This document shows positions 1 to 5,853 of a stretch of 13,381 bases of DNA, piece by piece. The notes under the pieces are model-generated. The model searched no databases. It saw only the letters and a program-made list of their open reading frames with translations, and was not told the DNA's origin. Source of the DNA: Chloroflexota bacterium (GTDB lineage: Bacteria > Chloroflexota > Dehalococcoidia > Lucifugimonadales > JACPCL1); contig JACQUH010000191.1 of assembly GCA_016210375.1 (NCBI GenBank), positions 1-13,381 of the forward strand, given 5' to 3'. A program made the position numbers and the translations under genes. Each line of letters starts with the position of its first letter. Positions within the stretch are counted from its first letter, which is position 1.

Positions 1-116
1 CCTCAATATCCCAGCCACCGCCTGAAAATGGGTTCTGCCTCACCGTCGTCCGACCACCGGGCCCCTCAATATCCCAGCCACCGCCTGAAAATCGGTTCTG
101 CCTCACTGTGGTCCGC
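1..116. repeat. 63-bp tandem repeat, two copies visible
   Basis: Copy one starts at base 1 and copy two at base 64. The first 29 bases of each are identical, and over 56 compared positions I count six differences. The period is exactly 21 codons in the minus-strand frame that opens at base 124. The array may continue to the left of the window. Confidence 0.85.
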
Positions 117-124
117 TCAGTCAT
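1..124 (-). CDS. Partial CDS, N-terminus of unknown protein with 21-residue tandem repeat
   Basis: The frame opens at ATG (minus strand, base 124) and stays open through the left edge, giving 41 residues. It starts MTERTTVRQN, followed by two copies of a 21-residue unit whose core is TTVRQN(R/P)FSGGGWDIEG. A GGAGG at 133-129 lies 4 nt before the ATG, a usable but close ribosome binding site. Coding is supported by the repeat. Both DNA differences inside the Thr-Thr-Val codons are silent, while the only clear replacement in the core is Arg versus Pro before Phe. The ATG overlaps a TGA of the leader frame upstream (ATGA), as in translationally coupled genes. I do not recognise the family. The Gly- and Trp-containing units could be a repeat domain or a local duplication at the N-terminus of an enzyme subunit. 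The rest of the gene lies outside the window. Confidence 0.5.
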   Translation of the reverse strand, partial: MTERTTVRQNRFSGGGWDIEGPGGRTTVRQNPFSGGGWDIE

Positions 125-216
125 CTTGCCTCCACTGCTACCTTGTACTGCTGGAGACGCTAGTACAAAGGCGCCTTGGCCCCCACGGCCTCCAGCAGCC
201 CTTTGACGGCACGCAT
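121..216 (-). other. Leader ORF of 31 codons with in-frame amber codon, ATGA-coupled to next gene
   Basis: An ATG at 216-214 has an AGGAGG 9 nt upstream (231-226), the best ribosome binding site in the window. It opens MRAVKGLLEAVGAKAPLY and meets TAG at codon 19 (162-160). The same frame then continues RLQQYKVAVEAR and ends at a TGA (123-121) that overlaps the ATG of the repeat-protein gene. The residues after the amber codon have a normal protein-like composition, and the frame ends exactly at the coupled start. Possible readings are a small gene broken by a CAG-to-TAG change, an 18-residue leader peptide, or amber read-through. A sequencing error in the codon is also possible. No known family is recognised. 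Confidence 0.35.
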
Positions 217-225
217 AGTTCGTAT

Positions 226-231
226 CCTCCT
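226..231 (-). promoter_or_regulatory. Strong Shine-Dalgarno for the leader ORF
   Basis: AGGAGG on the minus strand is followed after 9 nt by ATG at 216. Its strength argues that translation really starts here, 92 bases upstream of the repeat-protein ATG. The rest of the gap back to the stop codon at 442 shows no convincing promoter or terminator. Confidence 0.55.
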
Positions 232-441
232 CACATGAACCCGATTCGCCTCGTTCGTATGTACACTGGAAACTCGCAGTCATTCAAGCAAGAAGGCAGC
301 GAATGGTGTGTGGTGGGCCCTCTGTGGATTCCAACCGTTCGGCCACTCCGCCGTGGCACAGGAATCCCCCTCAAGAGCGCCGAGGTCGCCGTGCAGGCAC
401 CATGGCAGTCCCGCCCTGGGGACCAGCGAGAAGACGGAGCC

Positions 442-2931
442 CTACCTGGGCGGCCCCGCGCAGGAGAAGCCGCCGCCCTTCTTGGCAGGCGTTGGCGTCG
501 TCACGGCAGCCACCGTGGCGGAAGGCTGCGACGCGCCGCCCGCCTGCAAGTCCACGCGGCGCTCCGCCAGGGAGGAGACCTGGTCGCTGGAGGCCACCAG
601 GAAGAGCTGCTGCGGCCCCTGGGCCAGCTTCGCCGTCACCTCCCCGGGCAGCTCCACCTGGTACTGGCCTGCTCCCATGGACCGCGCCTCGCCCTCCGCC
701 ACCGCCACCCCCGCGACGGGGTCCAGCAGGAGATAGCGCACCCTGATCTCGCCCGGCCCCTGCACCGTGACGCTCACCGACGCTGGCGAACCTGGCGCTA
801 CGGCCCCGGCCTGGGCGCCTTCAAAGGCCATGCCCGGCGGGTTGCCCCGGTACCAATCGCCGGGCTTGAAGGGGTACGTCGGGTCGCGGAAGGCGTCAAT
901 CTGGGCGAACTGCGCCGGCGGCTCGTAGCGCACCAGCACAAAGGGCCCGTTGCTGATGACCGCCATGCCCTTGTCACTGATCCACTGGATGGCCGCATCG
1001 TAGCGCGCCTTGGCCTGGGCCTGGCTCACCAGGGACTTGCCGCCGACAGTGAACACATTAGACAGGAGCACGTTCTTGTCTCGCATATCTATCAAGGCGC
1101 GCCGGAGGAGTCGGCTATCGTTGTCCATCACCAGGCTCAGCCAGGGCACACTGTAGCGCTGGGAAGCCGTGTCGCTATAGGCGGCCTTACGGTCCTCAAA
1201 CACCAGCTTGTCCATGGCGGCCAGGATTTCCCAGGGCATGCTCAGGCCCGAGGGGCTGGCGTACTCGGCGATGTAGTCCCTCTGGAAATGCCAGAAGTCC
1301 ACGTACACCTCTAGCCGGTTGTCGTCCAGGATGCGAAAGCCTCTCAGCGTTTCCAGGAAGGGCTTGCTGGTGAAGGCGATGGCGGTCTCAACCCTGGCCT
1401 TGTCGGGGTTGTAGGCAAGGTCAAAACCCTGGAAGATGCTGTACACCACATCGGCCATGGTGATGGACTGGCCATCGTGCCAACGGGACCCGAAGTACTT
1501 GGAGTAGTCGTAGGTCACCTTGCTGGTAGCCTTCGCGCCGCTGCCCACCGCAACGAAGGCCTTCTTCGTGGCGTCCCACTGAACGGCGTCCGACGGCACG
1601 TCCAGCTTGCCCTCGGGCCCGGCGGTCTCCACCTGGTACGAGGCCCGGAAGGGCATTGGCAGGCCTGTGAATGGGTCGCGGGCCAAAGGCGGATCGCGGA
1701 GGTTCTGCCAGATGTCATTGCTGTACACATCGCCAAAACCACCGATGGGGTTCCAGGTGGTGCGCTCCGTCCACACCCACAGGTTGCCGACGGTCAGAGT
1801 GTCCTTGCCCGGCACGTAGGCATCCCGCAGGGTCCACATGGCCTTGGGGCCCGAGGATATGTCCTGGGTGATGCCCCGCACCTGGTCCGAGGCGGGCAGG
1901 CTATTGACGATGGTGGCCAGCCATATCCGCACCGACTCCTTGAGGGCCAGATCCGTCATATCCCGATAGATCTGGATGCGCTCGGCCTCTGTCTTGAAGC
2001 CGCCCTGAAAGAGGCGCTTGCCCAGGTCGTCCAGCGCCTCGTTCTTGTATTGCCAGTAGCCCACCTCTTGCCAGCCCGGCATGTTGCCCAGCCACGGGGC
2101 GGCCATGCCATTGATGGTGCCGAAGTCGTAACGCTCCGCCGATCCCCTACCCCATCCCTCGGTGTACAGGTGCCACCCGAGAAGCTGCGGGTCGGAGCCG
2201 TACACCGTGAGGATGGCAGGCGCAAAGCTCTGGTAGTTAGGCGCTACGGTAAAGCCCAGCTTCTCCAACTGCGCCCGCACCAGATCGCCCACGTCGCGGC
2301 GCTCGTCCTCCACGCGGATAAGGAAGTTTAGCTGCACCGGCCTGCCGTTGTACTGCCACTTGCCGTCCTTCAGCGTCGCCCCCGCCTTCGTCATGGCGTC
2401 GTTGACCATTTGCTTTGCCAGGTCTGGGTCGTACGCGATGCCGGACGCCTTCACCTGGTCGTAAATGGTCACGTAGTCGTAATCAAAGGGGCCAAGGTGG
2501 GCCACCATCGGCTCAGCCAGGCCTTTGTAGATCTCCTGGGCAATGAACTGGCGGTTGACGGCGTACTGGAGAGCGTACCGCACATCTCGGAGGGAGAAGG
2601 GGTTCATCTCGCCCGCTGGCGCTGGCGCAGGGTTCAGCAGGAGGGAGATGGAGGTAGCAGGGGCCTGGTAGACCGTAACCTTGGGGGTACTCCTGAGTTT
2701 CTGGGCTGCCTCCGTTTTCAGGCTGAAGAAGTACATGTCCATCTGGCCGGCCTTCAAGGACTCCCCGGCCAGGTCAACGTGGAAGGATTGGAACTGCACC
2801 CGCTCCGATGCCGGCCCTGGCTTCTGGTGCGGCGGCGCATAGCCGCCGGACTGGGCCAGGGCCGAAGGGGCCAGCTCCAGGCCCACCACCAGGGCCGCCA
2901 TCAGGAGGATGAACTTCAAACGGTTGCTCAT
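442..2931 (-). CDS. Secreted family-5 (peptide-type) ABC transporter solute-binding protein with permuted lobes
   Basis: This 829-residue protein should bind peptides or other oligomers outside the membrane and deliver them to an ABC permease; no permease gene is in view. Residues 1-26 are a signal peptide ending in ALA, with no lipobox. Residues 45-345 match the part of SBP_bac_5 normally in the second half: AGQMDMY (61-67) and NPFSLRDVRYALQYAVNR (110-127). Residues 377-695 match the normal first half: TVGN (380-383), WNPI (393-396), WHDG (484-487), TMADVVYS (491-498) and NGPFVLVRYEP (661-671). The lobes are therefore in swapped order. Residues 715-797 look like a beta-rich Ig-like domain, followed by a Pro/Thr stretch and the tail KKGGGFSCAGPPR. 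The family is usually about 500-600 residues. The gene lies 109 bp after the BNR gene and is probably co-transcribed with it. The ATG has only a weak GAGAG upstream. Confidence 0.85.
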   Translation of the reverse strand: MSNRLKFILLMAALVVGLELAPSALAQSGGYAPPHQKPGPASERVQFQSFHVDLAGESLKAGQMDMYFFSLKTEAAQKLRSTPKVTVYQAPATSISLLLNPAPAPAGEMNPFSLRDVRYALQYAVNRQFIAQEIYKGLAEPMVAHLGPFDYDYVTIYDQVKASGIAYDPDLAKQMVNDAMTKAGATLKDGKWQYNGRPVQLNFLIRVEDERRDVGDLVRAQLEKLGFTVAPNYQSFAPAILTVYGSDPQLLGWHLYTEGWGRGSAERYDFGTINGMAAPWLGNMPGWQEVGYWQYKNEALDDLGKRLFQGGFKTEAERIQIYRDMTDLALKESVRIWLATIVNSLPASDQVRGITQDISSGPKAMWTLRDAYVPGKDTLTVGNLWVWTERTTWNPIGGFGDVYSNDIWQNLRDPPLARDPFTGLPMPFRASYQVETAGPEGKLDVPSDAVQWDATKKAFVAVGSGAKATSKVTYDYSKYFGSRWHDGQSITMADVVYSIFQGFDLAYNPDKARVETAIAFTSKPFLETLRGFRILDDNRLEVYVDFWHFQRDYIAEYASPSGLSMPWEILAAMDKLVFEDRKAAYSDTASQRYSVPWLSLVMDNDSRLLRRALIDMRDKNVLLSNVFTVGGKSLVSQAQAKARYDAAIQWISDKGMAVISNGPFVLVRYEPPAQFAQIDAFRDPTYPFKPGDWYRGNPPGMAFEGAQAGAVAPGSPASVSVTVQGPGEIRVRYLLLDPVAGVAVAEGEARSMGAGQYQVELPGEVTAKLAQGPQQLFLVASSDQVSSLAERRVDLQAGGASQPSATVAAVTTPTPAKKGGGFSCAGPPR

Positions 2932-3040
2932 GCGTGCTCTCGGCTTGCTTTATTCATTGGCAGGAAGGTTTCGCCTTGTCTCCCGGCGTCGGGGTGGGAA
3001 GAGACTGGCACAGGAACACCGCCCGGCATTCCCAGGAAGG

Positions 3041-5395
3041 CTATGCCGCTGGCGTCCCGCCCCGCCGCCTCCGCCGCATCACCATTACCAGGACCAGGAT
3101 CATCGCCCCCAGGGGCAGCAAGAGGGCCACTAGCAACCCCACGAGCAGGCCGCCGGAGATCCCCTGCTCAGGGGCAGGGGCCTGCACCGCCAGCGCAGAG
3201 AGGTCTGCCTTGATCTGCTGCAAGTCCTTGGCGAGGTCGCTTTGCTGGCCCGTCAAGGTGTCCAGTTGCCCCATCTGCCGGGCCACTTCGTCTAGCCTGG
3301 TCGTGGTCTCCTTGATGGTGTCAAAGCCGAAATCCATGAAGTAGGAGGTGCCAGCAAAGTTGCCCGACTCCTCAATCACCCGCACCGGGTGCGTCCCTCT
3401 GCCGGAGATGGGCACAAAGATCTGGGTGGAGAAGCGACCGTCCTCTTGGGTGCGCGCCGTAGAGACGATAACACCGGCCACCTCTACGAATATGTCCCGC
3501 CGGGGCTGGAAGTTGAACCCCTGGATAACGATGTCCCTGCCCGCGGGACCAGAAGGCGGCGAGATAAAGATAGAAGGTGAAGGCATCAGTCGCTTGCGGG
3601 CGAAGCTGATCTTCTGGTTAGGCGGCCCGAACTCCCCCAGGCGGCCATCGGCCCAGACCATGTACGCTTCGTCATCCGTGGCCTCTATGGCAAAGTAGTC
3701 GCCGATGAAACGCCCACCCGGGAAGGCCCTGTTCGGATTGGTGGGGAAGTCTGAGACGCGGCTGTTCAGGCTCCACGTCTTCCCCTGGTCTTCTGAAGTA
3801 GAGTAGTAGATATGGTAGCTGACGCCTTTGGGGTCGTCCCGGAAGTCGCCCCACATGGTGTGCAGGTTGCCCTTGGGGTCCACGGACAGCTCTGGAAAGA
3901 ACTGGAATGCGCTGCCCCGGTCATCGTTGATGCGCTCACGCCGGCTCCAGGTCTGCCCCCTGTTGGTGGAGACGGAAACGTACACATCCCCATCGTCCTC
4001 GGGGTTATCCCTGGGCAGGCCAACCCACACCACGTAGACGTTGCCTTCGGGGCCCACGCTCAGCTTGGGGAATAGGGAGGCCCAGGAGCGGAATGGGTTG
4101 GTGCGAGAGCGGAACCCCAGCTCCGGGAAGTTGCTCACCAGCTTCCGAGGCTGGAAGGAAGCTCCGCCATCGTCGGAGCGCCGCACGTAGATCTCCGCCT
4201 GCCCTTCAAAGGAGTCGTCCCCCGTGGTATCCACCCAGGCCACGTACAATGCGCCGTCCTTGCCGATAGCGATATCTGGCCCCTGGACGATCTGGCGCGC
4301 GACGCCTTCCACGGCCTGCTGCCCTTCAGGAGCAAGCCCGCCCTCCCCCTCTGGTCCTTCGGCTTCCGCTGGGTTGAATATCAAGGTGTAGTGCGCCCGA
4401 GGGCTGATCTCCTTTGGGTCGCTCCAGGTGACGCCGCCATCCTCGGATTTCACCAGCTCTATCACCGTGTCCAGAGAGGGGGAGCCAAGGAAGGGGAGCT
4501 CGTCTATCCAGTAGATCAGCGCGGTTTCAATGAAGTTGGTGTACGCAACATAGATGATGTCCTTGGAGAGGTCTTTGGGATTCGGTCCCACGGCCATCCA
4601 GGGCTTGTCCAGAAAACCAAAGGCTATCTCGCCCCGGGGACGGCCATCGGCGCTGGGCAAGACCCGGGTGACCACCGTGCTCCGGATGGACTCAGTAGCG
4701 TCGCCCCAGGTCACACCTCCGTCGGTGGAAGAGGCAAGGGAGATGGAGGAGACGACGGCACTGCTGGCCAGGGGACCAACAGAAAAGTCCACGACGTCCA
4801 GGGCGATGAAGGCGTAGAAGGCCTTGCCCTGGCGGTCAAAGGCAACGATGGGGTCACCCGCCGCGGCCAGGTCCTTCCTGGGGTACTTGGCCAGGTGCGG
4901 CCCTTGCCAGGTAGCCCCCCCATCTATGCTGGAGTAGGTGACCATGTTGGGGAAGTTGTAGTCAATGAGCCCCACCAAGAGATGGTCAGGGTCCTTGGGG
5001 TCAACGGCGATGCTTGGCTCCGTCTGGTAGGGAGAACCGGAGAAGTCCATGGGGATAAGCACGTTGCGACTGAACTTGGCGGAGGGGTCCCGGTAGGGCA
5101 CCAGGGCTGCGCCGCCAGCCCCGGCCTGCTGGGCAGGGGAGCCGCTTCCAGAGCCTTGCGGGGCCTCCTTGACATCGCCCAGGCCAATGCCCAGGACGGG
5201 GTCCAGGCCGCTGGTGATAAGCCAGTTCCGGCCGGAAAGGAACTTGCTGAACTCCTTGGAAGGCGCCGACAACTTGCCCGGCTTGATTCCACTGATGTCA
5301 CCGCCCCCCTCTCCTTCGTTGGCCAGGGCTACGGCCAGGGGCAGGATGGCTAAAGCCGCCAGGCAAGGGGGGATAACCCTGTTCCAGAAGCTCAT
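3041..5395 (-). CDS. BNR/Asp-box (sialidase-like propeller) protein anchored by a C-terminal membrane segment
   Basis: A 784-residue exported protein. Residues 1-25 are a signal peptide (CLAALAILPLAVALA). Asp-box motifs (S-x-D-G-G-x-T-W type) occur near 155-163, 222-230, 317-324, 407-414, 476-483 and 534-541, indicating a beta-propeller of about six blades. The segment GDYFAIEA (565-572) followed by WADGR (581-585) is also typical of such proteins. A beta-sandwich-like region (about 606-690) follows, then a coiled-coil stretch (about 691-736) and one membrane helix (747-773) with an RRRRR stop-transfer tail. I see no FRIP motif of true GH33 sialidases, so binding or another glycan or protein role is as likely as hydrolysis. 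AGGAAGG lies 9 nt before the ATG. The solute-binding gene follows on the same strand. The exact ligand is unknown. Confidence 0.85.
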   Translation of the reverse strand: MSFWNRVIPPCLAALAILPLAVALANEGEGGGDISGIKPGKLSAPSKEFSKFLSGRNWLITSGLDPVLGIGLGDVKEAPQGSGSGSPAQQAGAGGAALVPYRDPSAKFSRNVLIPMDFSGSPYQTEPSIAVDPKDPDHLLVGLIDYNFPNMVTYSSIDGGATWQGPHLAKYPRKDLAAAGDPIVAFDRQGKAFYAFIALDVVDFSVGPLASSAVVSSISLASSTDGGVTWGDATESIRSTVVTRVLPSADGRPRGEIAFGFLDKPWMAVGPNPKDLSKDIIYVAYTNFIETALIYWIDELPFLGSPSLDTVIELVKSEDGGVTWSDPKEISPRAHYTLIFNPAEAEGPEGEGGLAPEGQQAVEGVARQIVQGPDIAIGKDGALYVAWVDTTGDDSFEGQAEIYVRRSDDGGASFQPRKLVSNFPELGFRSRTNPFRSWASLFPKLSVGPEGNVYVVWVGLPRDNPEDDGDVYVSVSTNRGQTWSRRERINDDRGSAFQFFPELSVDPKGNLHTMWGDFRDDPKGVSYHIYYSTSEDQGKTWSLNSRVSDFPTNPNRAFPGGRFIGDYFAIEATDDEAYMVWADGRLGEFGPPNQKISFARKRLMPSPSIFISPPSGPAGRDIVIQGFNFQPRRDIFVEVAGVIVSTARTQEDGRFSTQIFVPISGRGTHPVRVIEESGNFAGTSYFMDFGFDTIKETTTRLDEVARQMGQLDTLTGQQSDLAKDLQQIKADLSALAVQAPAPEQGISGGLLVGLLVALLLPLGAMILVLVMVMRRRRRGGTPAA

Positions 5396-5850
5396 GGATT
5401 GCTACCTTCCTGTTGCAAACGTCCCTGGCCGCCCCCAAGAAAGGGGCCAAGCTCCGGCATGATGTCCTTCCGTGGAACCACTCCTACCAAGTCTGCCCCA
5501 TAGCATAGCATCCCTTTGGCCCCTACGCACACGTCTGCTGCCCTTTGCTCCTGGTGGCGGGCTCCCATGGCACACATTTGAGGAATTGGTGTGATGCAGC
5601 AGAGCCACATCACACTAATTCAAACCTATCTTCTCCCCCTTCCCCTGGGGGAAGGGGGAACCAGAGGGGGGCAGGTCGGAACCAACCAGCAGATTGTTTC
5701 GTATATGACCGGGAGTGCCAGGGGATGGTACCACCACGACAAGGCAAACAGTCACCGCCAGAACCATCGCCTGTACTGGAAAGCGGCCATCTGGTATCCT
5801 ACCTGAAAGGTCTGTTGCTCCAGGTTCTGTGGCACCGCATGGAGGACGCT
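5396..5850. other. Divergent intergenic region between BNR and lipoprotein genes
   Basis: This 455-bp gap must hold the start signals for two divergent genes. It contains one copy of the dispersed hairpin repeat (5584-5677). The plus-strand frame of the downstream lipoprotein stays open back to 5545, but that extension has no signal-peptide character and reads through the repeat, so I treat it as non-coding. On the minus strand, a 39-codon frame (5511-5392) ends in an ATGA overlap with the BNR start. I could not fix a promoter with confidence on either strand. Confidence 0.5.
5584..5677. repeat. Dispersed two-hairpin repeat, copy 1
   Basis: The first stem is the imperfect palindrome 5584-5620 (AATTGGTGTGATG pairing with CATCACACTAATT, one G-T pair). 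The second stem is CCCCCTTCCCC (5635-5645) with GGGGAAGGGGG (5648-5658). It is followed by CCAGAGGGGG. The same order and nearly the same sequence recur at 13284-13381, and the second half recurs near 9231-9277. Confidence 0.75.
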
Positions 5851-5853
5851 TTG
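5841..5853 (+). promoter_or_regulatory. Ribosome binding site that favours a TTG start
   Basis: GGAGG at 5841-5845 sits 5 nt before TTG at 5851. The in-frame ATG at 5839 overlaps this GGAGG and has no good site of its own. Starting at TTG also removes an acidic MEDA prefix and leaves a normal lipoprotein signal with Lys2 and Arg5. Confidence 0.55.

Noticed and set aside
331..353. Minus-strand bases resembling the 5' part of a tRNA-Ser/Leu (GGAGTGGCCGAACGG)
   Set aside because: No anticodon arm, T arm or acceptor pairing follows, so it is not a tRNA gene.
28..1314. A 428-codon plus-strand frame across the left end
   Set aside because: It runs antisense to the solute-binding gene. The minus-strand protein there has clear family motifs, and this frame has none.
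4391..5353. A 320-codon plus-strand frame
   Set aside because: It is antisense to the BNR gene, whose Asp-box motifs identify the true frame.
5545..5838. N-terminal extension of the lipoprotein frame
   Set aside because: It would bury the lipoprotein signal internally, and it reads through a dispersed hairpin repeat.
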